Source: Lachnospiraceae bacterium KGMB03038
Lineage (GTDB): Bacteria > Bacillota > Clostridia > Lachnospirales > Lachnospiraceae
Assembly: GCA_007361935.1 (NCBI GenBank)
Contig: CP041667.1
Span: 2,198,501 to 2,262,500 of the forward strand
Direction of reading: 5' to 3'
DNA length: 64,000 nucleotides
Below the pieces are notes generated by a model. The model made no database searches. It was not told where the DNA came from and worked only from the letters and a program-made list of their open reading frames with translations. Shown piece by piece: positions 17,124 through 26,418 of the stretch. Position numbers and translations under genes: made by a program. Position 1 is the stretch's first letter. Every line of letters begins with the position of its first letter.

Positions 17124-18304
17124 GTAAAGGAAGATATGGCGTTCACGGCGGCCAGTATATCCCTGAGACCCTGATGAACGCGGTAAACGAACTGGAAGAA
17201 GCTTATAACTATTACAAAAACGACCCTCAATTCAACCAAGAACTGACCCAGCTTCTCAATGATTACGCGGGACGGCCTTCCCGCCTCTACTATGCCGCAA
17301 GGCTGACCGAAGATCTGGGCGGCGCTAAGATCTATCTGAAGCGGGAAGACTTAAACCACACAGGCGCCCACAAGATCAACAACGTTCTAGGGCAGGTCCT
17401 GCTGGCCAAAAAAATGGGCAAGACCAGGATGATCGCCGAGACAGGCGCCGGCCAGCACGGTGTCGCCACAGCCACGGCGGCGGCATTAATGGGACTGGAG
17501 TGTGAGGTGTTCATGGGTGAGGAAGACATCCAGCGGCAGGCGCTCAACGTCTACCGGATGCGCCTGCTGGGCGCCGCCGTCCATTCTGTCACTACCGGAA
17601 CCGGCACCCTAAAAGATGCGGTTTCCGAGACCATGCGGGAATGGACCCGCCGGATCGACGACACCCATTATGTATTAGGTTCCTGTATGGGACCGCACCC
17701 GTTTCCAGAGATCGTACGGGATTTTCAGTCTGTGATCTCCCGTGAGATCAAAGCGCAGATCTTGGAAAAAGAAGGCCGGCTGCCCGACGCTGTCCTGGCC
17801 TGCGTAGGCGGCGGCTCCAACGCCATCGGCGCATTTTATCATTTTATCGAAGACAAAGACGTACGCCTCATCGGGTGCGAAGCGGCTGGAAGAGGCATTG
17901 ATACCGCTCAGACGGCAGCCACCATTGCTACCGGAAGGCTTGGCATTTTCCACGGTATGAAGTCCTATTTCTGCCAGGATGAATACGGGCAGATCGCTCC
18001 GGTCTATTCCATTTCCGCCGGACTGGATTACCCCGGCATCGGACCGGAACACGCTAATCTCTACGACACCGGCCGGGCTGAATATGTAGCCGTCACCGAT
18101 GACGAAGCCGTGGAAGCATTCGAATACCTGGCCCGCCTGGAAGGCATTATTCCGGCTATCGAAAGCGCACATGCTGTAGCACACGCCCGGAAGATCGCGC
18201 CCCAAATGGGCAAAGACCAGATCATCGTTATCAACATTTCCGGAAGAGGCGACAAAGACTGCGCCGCCATCGCAAGATACAGAGGGGAGGATATTTATGA
18301 GTAA
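17120..18304 (+). CDS. trpB: Tryptophan synthase beta chain
   Basis: PLP enzyme that condenses indole with serine, in the alpha2beta2 complex with TrpA. The 394-residue protein begins GRYGVHGGQYIPETL and includes LKREDLNHTGAHKINN (PLP Lys), AETGAGQHGVATA, CVGGGSNAIGAFYHF (phosphate loop) and GRGDKD near the end. This is the standard TrpB1 form. It overlaps trpA by 8 nt. Confidence 0.97.
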   Translation: MSKGRYGVHGGQYIPETLMNAVNELEEAYNYYKNDPQFNQELTQLLNDYAGRPSRLYYAARLTEDLGGAKIYLKREDLNHTGAHKINNVLGQVLLAKKMGKTRMIAETGAGQHGVATATAAALMGLECEVFMGEEDIQRQALNVYRMRLLGAAVHSVTTGTGTLKDAVSETMREWTRRIDDTHYVLGSCMGPHPFPEIVRDFQSVISREIKAQILEKEGRLPDAVLACVGGGSNAIGAFYHFIEDKDVRLIGCEAAGRGIDTAQTAATIATGRLGIFHGMKSYFCQDEYGQIAPVYSISAGLDYPGIGPEHANLYDTGRAEYVAVTDDEAVEAFEYLARLEGIIPAIESAHAVAHARKIAPQMGKDQIIVINISGRGDKDCAAIARYRGEDIYE

Positions 18305-19064
18305 TATTCAGAAAGCATTTGAAAACAAGAAAGCGTTTATTCCATTTATCACCTGCGGGGACCCGGACCTAGAGACCACGGAAGCTTTGGTCTGCGCACT
18401 GGAGGAAGCCGGCGCCTCCCTGATCGAGCTTGGGATCCCTTTCTCCGATCCCACCGCAGAAGGTCCTGTCATCCAGGGCGCCAATATCCGAGCTCTTTCC
18501 GGCGGCGTGACAACAGACAAGATCTTCCAGATGGTGGAAAGAATCCGCAGACGCACTCAGATTCCCCTGGTGTTCATGACCTATGCCAATGTGGTATTCT
18601 CCTATGGCACAGAAAGATTTATCAGACGAGCATCACAGATCGGCATGGACGGACTGATCCTGCCGGACGTGCCGTTTGAGGAAAAAGAAGAATTCGGCAG
18701 CGTTTGCCGCAACTACGGATTGGATCTGATCTCTTTGATCGCTCCCACCTCCCTTGAGCGTATCCGAAACATTGCTAAGGAAGCCTCCGGCTTTGTATAC
18801 TGCGTTTCCTCCCTGGGCGTTACGGGGACCAGAGAGTCTATCACCACGGACGTGAAGGCCATGGTCGATCAGGTAAGAGCGAACACATCTATCCCTTGCG
18901 CAGTAGGATTTGGAATCTCCACACCAGAACAGGCGGGACAGATCGGGGCACTGTGCGACGGCGTCATCGTCGGAAGCGCAATCGTGAAGCTCTGCGGGCA
19001 GTACGGACGCTCCTGCGTGCCTTATGTAGCTGAATATGTGGAGGAAATGGTCCGCAGGCTCTAA
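18297..19064 (+). CDS. trpA: Tryptophan synthase alpha chain
   Basis: Cleaves indole-3-glycerol phosphate and channels indole to TrpB. The 255-residue barrel has FITCGDPDLETT, LIELGIPFSDPTAEGPVIQ (catalytic Glu and Asp), LPDVPFEE, SSLGVTGTR and GFGISTPEQA. The second residue of the usual FxxAGDP is Cys-Gly here, a common variant. It is the last trp gene and is followed at once by the palindromic repeat at 19067-19127, which should terminate it. Confidence 0.96.
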   Translation: MSNIQKAFENKKAFIPFITCGDPDLETTEALVCALEEAGASLIELGIPFSDPTAEGPVIQGANIRALSGGVTTDKIFQMVERIRRRTQIPLVFMTYANVVFSYGTERFIRRASQIGMDGLILPDVPFEEKEEFGSVCRNYGLDLISLIAPTSLERIRNIAKEASGFVYCVSSLGVTGTRESITTDVKAMVDQVRANTSIPCAVGFGISTPEQAGQIGALCDGVIVGSAIVKLCGQYGRSCVPYVAEYVEEMVRRL

Positions 19065-19066
19065 AA

Positions 19067-19127
19067 AGGTACAGGGCAAAACGCAATTGGGGACGTAGCC
19101 TTTTTGCAAAAGGCTACGTCCCCAATT
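19067..19127. repeat. Palindromic intergenic repeat (copy B), likely bidirectional terminator
   Basis: GGTACAGGGCAAAA followed by a near-perfect hairpin (19085-19127) whose arms read AATTGGGGACGTAGCC and GGCTACGTCCCCAATT around TTTTTGCAAAA. It lies between the convergent trpA and M24 peptidase genes. The core is identical to copy C at 22680-22734 and related to copy A at 10837-10913. Confidence 0.85.
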
Positions 19128-19140
19128 AAAAGTTTAACAA

Positions 19141-20226
19141 TTAATCATTTCCAACAACCTGGAGGTCTTTTGGATATTTTGTCAATACTTCACATCCATC
19201 TTCTGTTACGATAACAAGGTCTTCGATTCTGACTCCCACATCGTCTTTCAGATAGATTCCTGGCTCGATTGAGAAGCACATTCCTGGCTCTGCGATCAGA
19301 TCACAGGAAGCACTTGCCTCTGGCGGCTCATGTACAGTCATTCCTACGCCGTGTCCGGTACGGGTCAGGAATTTGTCGCCGTATCCAGCGTCAGAGATGA
19401 CTTTACGCGCTACTGCGTCGATATCGCTCATCTTTACGCCTGGTTTTACGAAATCGATAGCTGCCTGCTGAGCTTCTTTTACGATCTCGTATACTTTTCT
19501 GTGCTCTTCGCTTACAGATTTGTAGAATACGGTACGGGTCATATCGCACCAGTAGTTGTTGATCGGCGCCCACAGGTCAAACAGAACCGCGTCTCCTTCT
19601 TTCAGGGTCTCGCCTGCTACCGCGCCATGGTGCGGCTCAGCGGCGTTCTTGCCATAGCATACATACTGAAGCTGCATATCCTGTACGGCTCCATTTGCTT
19701 CGAAGAACTCTTCGATCATGTCAGAAAGCTGTTTCTCATCCAAGCTTGGATCAATGTGGTTGATGGCAAATTCAACAGCCATATCGTTTACACGGGCAGC
19801 GTTGCGCAGAAGTTCTTTCTCCTGCTCATCTTTGTGTGCCTTACACCAGTCAACGCAATCAGAACCAAGTACCGGAATAATGTCATCCCTCTCCTGCAGA
19901 ACAGAGATTGTATGTTTGGTATCCCAGTTTTTGTCAAATCCAACTTTGCCCGGCTGAAGTTCAGCAGCGATCATTGCATATGGATTCTCGCCGTCAGCGT
20001 AGTAATGCATAGTGATTCCATCGATCGGCTCAACACAGAACAGATTATTCATAAATGCATGAATCTCTCCGCTGTCTTTGATCAGGATGGCGCCGCAGCG
20101 CTCCATCGGATTTACGAAGATTCCTACCAGATAAAAGATAGACGGATCATCCGCTACCAGAATCTGAGTAAGACCCTCTTTCTTCATGTTTTCAATTACT
20201 CGATCAAACCGTTCTTTGTTCATCAT
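19141..20226 (-). CDS. M24-family aminopeptidase (Xaa-Pro peptidase type)
   Basis: Cytoplasmic dinuclear-metal peptidase. The 361-residue protein has a creatinase-like N-terminal domain and a C-terminal pita-bread domain with the metal ligands in place: LFDLWAPINNYWCDMTRT (two Asp), GHGVGM (His), MCFSIEPGIYL (Glu) and VRIEDLVIVTEDG (Glu). Substrate is probably an X-Pro dipeptide or peptide. It follows an MFS transporter gene by 66 nt, suggesting an uptake-plus-hydrolysis pair controlled by the divergent XRE regulator. Confidence 0.9.
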   Translation of the reverse strand: MMNKERFDRVIENMKKEGLTQILVADDPSIFYLVGIFVNPMERCGAILIKDSGEIHAFMNNLFCVEPIDGITMHYYADGENPYAMIAAELQPGKVGFDKNWDTKHTISVLQERDDIIPVLGSDCVDWCKAHKDEQEKELLRNAARVNDMAVEFAINHIDPSLDEKQLSDMIEEFFEANGAVQDMQLQYVCYGKNAAEPHHGAVAGETLKEGDAVLFDLWAPINNYWCDMTRTVFYKSVSEEHRKVYEIVKEAQQAAIDFVKPGVKMSDIDAVARKVISDAGYGDKFLTRTGHGVGMTVHEPPEASASCDLIAEPGMCFSIEPGIYLKDDVGVRIEDLVIVTEDGCEVLTKYPKDLQVVGND

Positions 20227-20292
20227 AATACCTTCCCTCCAATCTTATGATTTTGATTATGATATGGTTTGAAAAATAAATAGCATATTTAA

Positions 20293-21579
20293 TTATTCTG
20301 CTTTCTGTTCTCTTAATTTTGCAAGTTCCGCGCGGCGTTCTTTTGTCATTCCGCGGAAGATCAGAACTGCGACAAGACCGATAGCCAGAAGTACCAAGAA
20401 ACCAGTGAACATATAACGGTATCCGCTTACACCCTCGAAGGTAGACAGGCACCAGCCGTTAAACAGAGGCATAATACTTTCTGCGCCGTATCCAAGAGGC
20501 GTAATAATAAAGGTTGCAGCACCCATGATCTCTACCGGATAGTTTCCTTCCTCCATGATCGCATAGTGCAGCGCCTGTGCGGAATACATAGACATACAAA
20601 GAATTCCGATAAAGATGATCAGCAGCCACAGAAGGGTCATGGTCTGAGGCATGAGCAGCAATCCTGCTACACCAACCATCATCAGGATGATATCGATCAT
20701 CATCATAAGAGAAAGTCCCTTGCGGTCCGCGATCTGTCCGCCTGCCCAGCATCCAACAAAACGGAAACCGTTTGCCGCGTATCCCATGATACTTGCCAGT
20801 GCCGCAGACATACCAAAAGCAGCCGTACAATAAGGAACAACATATGTATAACTTACGATAACGCCATAAGTTGCGAACATAACGATTACCAACAGCCATG
20901 TGGTAGGCATTTTCAGGACACGCAGTACCTGACGGCCAAAATTCGTTTCACCTTTTTCTTTTTCAATCTTCTTGAAATCCGGAATTTTATTCCGCAAAGC
21001 AAAGTAGCAGATCACACCAACGATGATAGCCTCTGCACAATAGAAAACGATCAGTCCAGACATTCCAAGCTCATCGCCTACTACGTTACAGGCCGCTGTA
21101 AAGGCGGCAACCAGGATCAAACCAGAGGCAAAGTTCAGGACGCCACGTCCCATATCAAACAAAGCATAACCTCTGGCCTGCTCTTCTGGCCGACAGAGTA
21201 CACGCAGTACTTTCATCAACGGGTTCCAGAATGTCAATACAGAAGTAATACCCCAGATCGCATAGATAGCTATATGGATTGGGAACGCAGGTTTAGTAAG
21301 AAGGATCAGGCCAACGGCACCTGTTACGATCAGCGATCCAGGTACAACGATCTTCAGCGGCGCACGGTCCGCTACCCATCCACCTAAACAGTAACCAACA
21401 ATTGTTAAAGCGCCGTAAGCGCTGCCCAGCATACCCATCTGCAAGTCGCTGATTCCAAAATAAGCTACATAAGCGTCATAATAGTAACTCCGGAAATACG
21501 GCAGAAGATACACACTCATACCAGCCAGGGCAATCAGCAAGATCAACGCTCTGTTTTTCTTGTATCCAGCAGTCTCCAT
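20293..21579 (-). CDS. MFS transporter
   Basis: About 428 residues with 12 predicted membrane segments and the MFS loop pattern GGWVADRAPLKIV between helices 2 and 3, repeated as GGQIADRKGLSLM in the second half. GGAGGAGAG precedes the ATG at 21579; upstream in-frame Met codons lack such a site. The substrate is unknown; the adjoining M24 peptidase gene suggests a peptide, amino acid or organic anion. Confidence 0.85.
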   Translation of the reverse strand: METAGYKKNRALILLIALAGMSVYLLPYFRSYYYDAYVAYFGISDLQMGMLGSAYGALTIVGYCLGGWVADRAPLKIVVPGSLIVTGAVGLILLTKPAFPIHIAIYAIWGITSVLTFWNPLMKVLRVLCRPEEQARGYALFDMGRGVLNFASGLILVAAFTAACNVVGDELGMSGLIVFYCAEAIIVGVICYFALRNKIPDFKKIEKEKGETNFGRQVLRVLKMPTTWLLVIVMFATYGVIVSYTYVVPYCTAAFGMSAALASIMGYAANGFRFVGCWAGGQIADRKGLSLMMMIDIILMMVGVAGLLLMPQTMTLLWLLIIFIGILCMSMYSAQALHYAIMEEGNYPVEIMGAATFIITPLGYGAESIMPLFNGWCLSTFEGVSGYRYMFTGFLVLLAIGLVAVLIFRGMTKERRAELAKLREQKAE

Positions 21580-21851
21580 AAAATTCTCTCCTCCTTCAGG
21601 ATTGCCTTCTTGAACCGACTTTATTTCGTTCATCTGCAGCTGTCCGATAGGTCGATTACAAAGCAATATTTGTTTCTTCTATTATGGCATGTTAAGTCGA
21701 TTTGTCTAATTATCTGATTTTTCTTTAAAATCATCTTTTTATATATTTTTTTCTTTTTAAGAATTTTTCATCGTCAAATGCGGCGATTGATAAATTTTCA
21801 ACAATTCTGTTTTTAACTTTCATAGATTTTTGTACTTTAAAGCAATTTTTG

Positions 21852-21879
21852 TTGAAATTTTATCGTTTTCTAGTAAAAT
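21852..21879 (+). promoter_or_regulatory. Probable promoter for the XRE regulator
   Basis: TTGAAA (21852-21857), 16-nt spacer, TAAAAT (21874-21879). The 343-nt gap 21580-21922 between the divergent genes is very AT-rich; on the minus side only a weak TAGACA/CATAAT pair is visible. Confidence 0.5.
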
Positions 21880-21922
21880 AGTAAGAAGATTTATCACTAA
21901 ATACCAAAAGGAGGTCTTGGCC

Positions 21923-22639
21923 ATGACACCCAGTGAACACGTTGGTTCCAGAATCAAGTTATATCGGAAGCATAAGCATCTCACCTTGGAAGAATTTTCA
22001 AAAATGATCTCGCGAAGTCCTTCTACTGTTTCAAAATATGAGTCTGGGAAGATCATTATTGACGTAGAGACGCTTTTTGAGGTTGCCACAGCTTTGAATA
22101 TTTCCGTCAATCAGTTGATGGACTATACTCCACCTCATGAAATTTCAACCCCTGCTCAGAATACAACCGGAAATTTCTTTCGTCAGGCAAACCTTTTTTA
22201 TATGTATTCCTGGTTTGGCGCGGAAAAAAGATTTTATGTCTGTGCTCTTGAGATCATCCGCAATGCGTTTGAAGATAATCAACGTGATAAGATCATCCTC
22301 TATTATGATATTGAGAGCACTAAGAATTATTCAAAATCAAAATTTATCTATAATGGGACGATCTCTTATTTTGAGTCTCATGTAACAATGAGAATGGAAA
22401 ACCCCTATAACAGCGGGGATCGGATTTTCATTTACGCAAAATCTCCGTTCCACATACTGGGTACTTCCAATGGGCTGCTGCTTGGCATCTCGGAATCCCT
22501 CCGGAGCCCAACTTCCTTCAAAGTGATCTTCTCCCAGAGCGCTCTGAAAGAAGACGAAGAATTGAAGGCCGGATTGAATATCTCTTCTAAAGAAGTAATT
22601 GCGGATATCCGCCGTACCAACTGCTTGATGGTATATTGA
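21923..22639 (+). CDS. XRE-family transcriptional regulator
   Basis: 238-residue DNA-binding protein. An N-terminal helix-turn-helix (about 8-62: IKLYRKHKHLTLEEFSKMI, then SPSTVSKYESGK) is of the Cro/C1 type. The C-terminal two thirds have no motif that I recognise and may bind a ligand. AAAGGAGG lies 8 nt before the ATG. It is divergent from the MFS-peptidase pair and probably controls it. The repeat at 22647-22734 follows the stop codon. Confidence 0.85.
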   Translation: MTPSEHVGSRIKLYRKHKHLTLEEFSKMISRSPSTVSKYESGKIIIDVETLFEVATALNISVNQLMDYTPPHEISTPAQNTTGNFFRQANLFYMYSWFGAEKRFYVCALEIIRNAFEDNQRDKIILYYDIESTKNYSKSKFIYNGTISYFESHVTMRMENPYNSGDRIFIYAKSPFHILGTSNGLLLGISESLRSPTSFKVIFSQSALKEDEELKAGLNISSKEVIADIRRTNCLMVY

Positions 22640-22646
22640 TCATTTG

Positions 22647-22734
22647 GGTACAGGGCAAAATGCATTTTGGTACACCCTAAAACGCGATTGGGGACGTAGC
22701 CTTTTTGCAAAAGGCTACGTCCCCAATCGCGTTT
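22647..22734. repeat. Palindromic intergenic repeat (copy C), likely bidirectional terminator
   Basis: GGTACAGGGCAAAA, then GGTACACCC, then a long hairpin (22680-22734) with arms AAACGCGATTGGGGACGTAG and its complement. The stop codon of the minus-strand sigma gene lies in the hairpin's right end. Same family as copies A and B. Confidence 0.85.
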
Positions 22735-24622
22735 ATGCATCCGGATCTGGATAATAATTCACTTCGCTCCCCACATCCTGGAACATGTTCAGCGGAACGC
22801 CCGATATATACTCCATCCCCAGCCGGTCAGGCGCCAGGGTATACCGGTAAACGCACTCCATATTCATGGCCTCGCCGTTCAGCGAATTGGTAGGAAAGTT
22901 CAGGCTCACCCGGTCTTCTTCCCCATCGCTCTCCAACGTATAAGTCCCACTGGCCAGTATATCCGGCTCACTTCTATAAAGGCCATGCATATACTCTACC
23001 CGCCCGTCCGGATAGAAATCCAATGTGCTGATATATGTATGCCCTTCTATATCCTGGGTCTGATAGGACCAATGATGCCCATCGATACTCGCCGGGACAT
23101 AAGGCTGGTTCTCCACGATGCTGAATTCGAAATTATTATCGGACAATACATTGATCCTTATTTGAAGATCGTCTTTATACCAGAGGTATTCCATCCCACC
23201 GTTGTCCTCATTCCGAAAACGCGCTTCCCTGCCGTATCCGCGGCCCAGCATATAAGTATTCAGCTTCTTGACACATTCTGTAGAATCCACCGGGATTGTC
23301 CCTTTGATAGTCTCTCCATTCTCACCTTGACTCGGATAGTCTTGGGCAACCGGATCATAGAAACTACAGTACGCCTCACCTGTTTGGTCCCAAACATTCA
23401 GCGCATTCATCTCCGGAAGGCCAAAAAACTCCCCCGGTCTCGGAACATCTGTGCCAGTGAAGCACACTTCATAAGGTTCCAGTGTCACTTCCCCCGGTTT
23501 CCGGGCCCGATCAAAATTTTCTTCCTCTGACTGTTCTTTCTTGGTCTCTTCTTTTCCAGAATCTTCTTTCTTCGTTTCTGTTCCCTCCGTCTGGGCAACC
23601 TGGGCTTCCTTCTGCTGATTCTTTTCCACCAGAACGCCTGTCATCACTCCGCCGGCTCCCCCAAGTCCGATCACCGCCGCCGCGATCAGGATTTTTACCG
23701 CAAGGCTTTTCCCTGTGGCGCCCGCGGCCGTCTTGGCGGCTGCTCCTGCCGCCATCCCAGCAGCTATTTTTCCCGCCGCTCCTGCTGCTCCAGTTCCTGC
23801 CGCGCCCGCAGATGCTCCGGCGCCAGCGCCTGTGCCCGCTGCCATTCCAGCACTACCTTCTGCAAAAGCCTGGATTCCGCTCTCAACCGCCTGCAGGACT
23901 CCCGGATGGAAGGTACCCGCCGCCTGGGCCTCCACATTCTTGAACAGGAACAGCAAAAATGGAACCGGAGCCAGCCCATAGAGCTTTGTCCCTTGTTTCT
24001 CCAGAGTATTGACTGAGGCTTCGATCTTCCTCCGTCCATAGAGCAGCCGGGACTTTACCGTATTCTCGCTGATTCCCAGATTCCCGGCGATCTCCCGCAC
24101 ACTCATCTGATCGTAGTAGTACATCTCGACCACGACTCTCTGCTCTGGATTGAGACCCGCCAGGATTTCCCGCATAAGCCGGGCCGTCTCCCTTTGATCC
24201 AGCATTTCTTCAGGAAGGCTGGCTGTCCGGTCATCCTCGAAATCTACAGGAGCGTCCGCATCTTCTTCCATTTGGGAAAACAGCACCACTTTTTTCTTCC
24301 GCAGATGATCCACTCCAAGATTACGGGCGATCCGCTTGATCCATGGCCGGAACTTGTCCGCTTCTCGTAACTGGCCTAAGTTTTGGATGCCCTTTAAATA
24401 GGTATCCTGCACCAGATCCAGTACGGTTTCCTCGTCCCGGATCAAAATTTTCAGTGTGGTATATACACAATCATAGGTCCGGATATACAACACAGAAATC
24501 GCATCCGGATCTCCCTTTTGCGCCCGCTCCAAAAGCTCTTCTGAAAATCCCTGCTCCTCGCCGCAGAGAGGACAGAACTTTGAATTGTCTGGAATGATTT
24601 TTTTACAATGAAAGCATTTCAT
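22733..24622 (-). CDS. Membrane-tethered ECF-like sigma factor with zinc ribbon
   Basis: A 629-residue protein with an unusual order: an N-terminal zinc ribbon (CFHCKK...CPLCGEE, residues 3-24), sigma region 2 (about 30-100, EETVLDLVQDTYLKG and FRPWIKRIARN), sigma region 4 (about 155-205, MSVREIAGNLGISENTVKSR), a long Ala/Gly-rich stretch, one membrane helix (about 325-345), a Lys/Glu-rich linker and an extracellular C-terminal domain of about 240 residues. This would place a sensor outside and the sigma part inside. Release by proteolysis is an inference. The start at 24622 has GGGGGAAAGG upstream. Confidence 0.85.
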   Translation of the reverse strand: MKCFHCKKIIPDNSKFCPLCGEEQGFSEELLERAQKGDPDAISVLYIRTYDCVYTTLKILIRDEETVLDLVQDTYLKGIQNLGQLREADKFRPWIKRIARNLGVDHLRKKKVVLFSQMEEDADAPVDFEDDRTASLPEEMLDQRETARLMREILAGLNPEQRVVVEMYYYDQMSVREIAGNLGISENTVKSRLLYGRRKIEASVNTLEKQGTKLYGLAPVPFLLFLFKNVEAQAAGTFHPGVLQAVESGIQAFAEGSAGMAAGTGAGAGASAGAAGTGAAGAAGKIAAGMAAGAAAKTAAGATGKSLAVKILIAAAVIGLGGAGGVMTGVLVEKNQQKEAQVAQTEGTETKKEDSGKEETKKEQSEEENFDRARKPGEVTLEPYEVCFTGTDVPRPGEFFGLPEMNALNVWDQTGEAYCSFYDPVAQDYPSQGENGETIKGTIPVDSTECVKKLNTYMLGRGYGREARFRNEDNGGMEYLWYKDDLQIRINVLSDNNFEFSIVENQPYVPASIDGHHWSYQTQDIEGHTYISTLDFYPDGRVEYMHGLYRSEPDILASGTYTLESDGEEDRVSLNFPTNSLNGEAMNMECVYRYTLAPDRLGMEYISGVPLNMFQDVGSEVNYYPDPDA

Positions 24623-24750
24623 AACCTTTCCCCCTCGTTCTTCATTCAAGTTGATTATAGCAGACTTTATCCGCTTAAGAAACTAAATCCGCCCAAAGCA
24701 GCGGCTTCTATCTTCCAGACGAAGAACAAGGAAGAAAGGTTTTAACTTTT

Positions 24751-25377
24751 TCACATTTTTTTCACCGCCGATACCGGGCAGTGTTCAAAACAGCTTCCGC
24801 AATGCAGGCAATGCTCCTGTCGGATCACAAACGGCTGTCCCGGCTGGATACAGCTCTGGGGACAGTGTTCCATGCAGGTGCCGCAGCCGATGCAGTCCTC
24901 CCCGATCTGAAACCCTTTTCTGATAACACCGTTCCCATCTTCATTTTCCTCTCCGATCTGATAGCTTTCCCGGAAAATAGGCCGCACTCCCAGGTTGAAA
25001 TACTCGATCCGCGCCTTCCGGATCACAAATACAATGCCAATTTCTCTGCTATCCCCCGGATATACATTGGCAAGATAGGGCTGTTCCTCAAAAATCCTGT
25101 CTATCCACATCTTCTGCTCTTCTTCCGGCGCCGCTTCCGCTCTGGCGGAGAGACTGATCATCTCCTTGTATCTGGTATAGCCCAGGATCTGTACCCGCCC
25201 ATCAGACAAAAGCTCTTGACAGAAATCCTTTCCCCTGGCGGTAAAAAAATAAATCCCATCCGGCTCATAGTGGATGGCGCTGATGTTCCGCACTTGGGGA
25301 GCGCCGTTTCTATCCACCGTGGCAAAAGCCAGGACTCCTACATACTGCAGTTTCTGTAAACAAGTTTTTGCATCCAT
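24751..25377 (-). CDS. Flavin-binding PNPOx-like domain fused to a 2[4Fe-4S] ferredoxin
   Basis: The 208-residue protein has an N-terminal pyridoxamine-5'-phosphate-oxidase-like split barrel (about 1-135; GVLAFATVDRNGAPQVRNIS, FFTARGKDF), which usually binds FMN. The C-terminus carries two cluster motifs, CIGCGTCMEHCPQSCI and CLHCGSCFEHCPVSAV. It is therefore a small flavin/iron-sulfur electron carrier or reductase. It lies downstream of the ACGX radical-SAM genes on the same strand and may supply electrons to them or act on their product. The link is inferred from position only. Confidence 0.8.
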   Translation of the reverse strand: MDAKTCLQKLQYVGVLAFATVDRNGAPQVRNISAIHYEPDGIYFFTARGKDFCQELLSDGRVQILGYTRYKEMISLSARAEAAPEEEQKMWIDRIFEEQPYLANVYPGDSREIGIVFVIRKARIEYFNLGVRPIFRESYQIGEENEDGNGVIRKGFQIGEDCIGCGTCMEHCPQSCIQPGQPFVIRQEHCLHCGSCFEHCPVSAVKKM

Positions 25378-25422
25378 CCTGAATTTCTCCTTTTTCTATC
25401 CATTTTCCATCGATACCGTTAT

Positions 25423-26418
25423 TTACGCTGATACGTTCACCACGATCTTTCCATTGACAGTGCCTTCCTCTAACGCGGTACATGCCTCTTTGATCTGCGC
25501 GAAGTCAAAACACGCGCCTACACGGGGCGTCAGTTCATGCGCTTCCAGAAAGCGAAAGATCCGCTCCACCGCCTCCTGGGTAGGCCAATTACTGTGGAAT
25601 CCGGTAAGATATACTCCATTCGGAATCTCTTTGATGGGATCAAAACCATCCAGACCAAAAACGCCTCCAAGAACGCCCGTATTGCAGACGATGCCGCCCG
25701 GTCCTACACAATGCAGCGTATCGCGGAGAGTCTTAGGACCTACCAGCTCCAATGCCTTCATTACGCCGCCTGCTTTTTCTTTCTCCGCGGCCAGATACCT
25801 GTTTCCCGCAAGACTGCCTGTGTCAAGGATCGCCTCATCTGCATCTGATAGCAGGTTCAGCTTGCCTTCTCTATGAGTCGTTGCGATCACCCGGCAGCCT
25901 AAGGCTTTTGCCATCTGGATCGCCGCGTATCCCAGGGCGCAGGTCCCTCCCCGCACCAGAAGCACATCCGCAGGCTTTAAGTCCAAACATTGGAACAAAG
26001 AACCCCAGGCGGTAAAATAGGTCTCCGGCACGGCGGCAAGCAGGATCCAGGGCAGGCTGGATGACACTTCGAATACGTGATGGGCAGGAAGCAGGGCATA
26101 CTGGGCGTAGCTTCCATGAAAACTGCGTCCCATACCTCCCATGAAGGCCGCCACCTTCTGTCCCGTCTCAAACCGGCTGTCGGAAGGATCCGCGACCTCT
26201 CCCACGCACTCAATACCGGGGATGATGGGTTTCTGGATATAATCTGCCCGGATCTCGCTCTGTCTTAAAATCTGCTCCGAATAGTTCATCCCAAAAGCCT
26301 TCACTTTCACCAGCACCCATCCAGGCCTTACTTCCGGTATCGGAAAGTCTGTCAGCTTCACCTCTTCCGCCCTTGTGGGCTCCATCAGCACAACCGCTTT
26401 CATCAACTTAGGGGTCAT
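25423..26418 (-). CDS. Zinc-independent MDR oxidoreductase (quinone-reductase type)
   Basis: NAD(P)H-dependent medium-chain reductase of about 331 residues. GroES-like N-terminal part (LVKVKAFGMNYSE, GIECVGEV) and a Rossmann fold (VLVRGGTCALGYAAIQMAKAL). The catalytic and structural zinc cysteines of alcohol dehydrogenases are missing, as in quinone reductases. GAAGGAGG precedes the ATG at 26418, which overlaps the stop of the radical-SAM gene (ATGA), so the two are translationally coupled. It may reduce the peptide product or a precursor; unproven. Confidence 0.85.
   Translation of the reverse strand: MTPKLMKAVVLMEPTRAEEVKLTDFPIPEVRPGWVLVKVKAFGMNYSEQILRQSEIRADYIQKPIIPGIECVGEVADPSDSRFETGQKVAAFMGGMGRSFHGSYAQYALLPAHHVFEVSSSLPWILLAAVPETYFTAWGSLFQCLDLKPADVLLVRGGTCALGYAAIQMAKALGCRVIATTHREGKLNLLSDADEAILDTGSLAGNRYLAAEKEKAGGVMKALELVGPKTLRDTLHCVGPGGIVCNTGVLGGVFGLDGFDPIKEIPNGVYLTGFHSNWPTQEAVERIFRFLEAHELTPRVGACFDFAQIKEACTALEEGTVNGKIVVNVSA

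Noticed and set aside
15957..18205. Long antisense frames within trpC and trpB
   Set aside because: Shadows of GC-rich coding sequence; the trp proteins are complete and motif-rich.
21580..21922. A small gene or RNA between the MFS and XRE genes
   Set aside because: Only AT-rich sequence and weak promoter boxes are visible.
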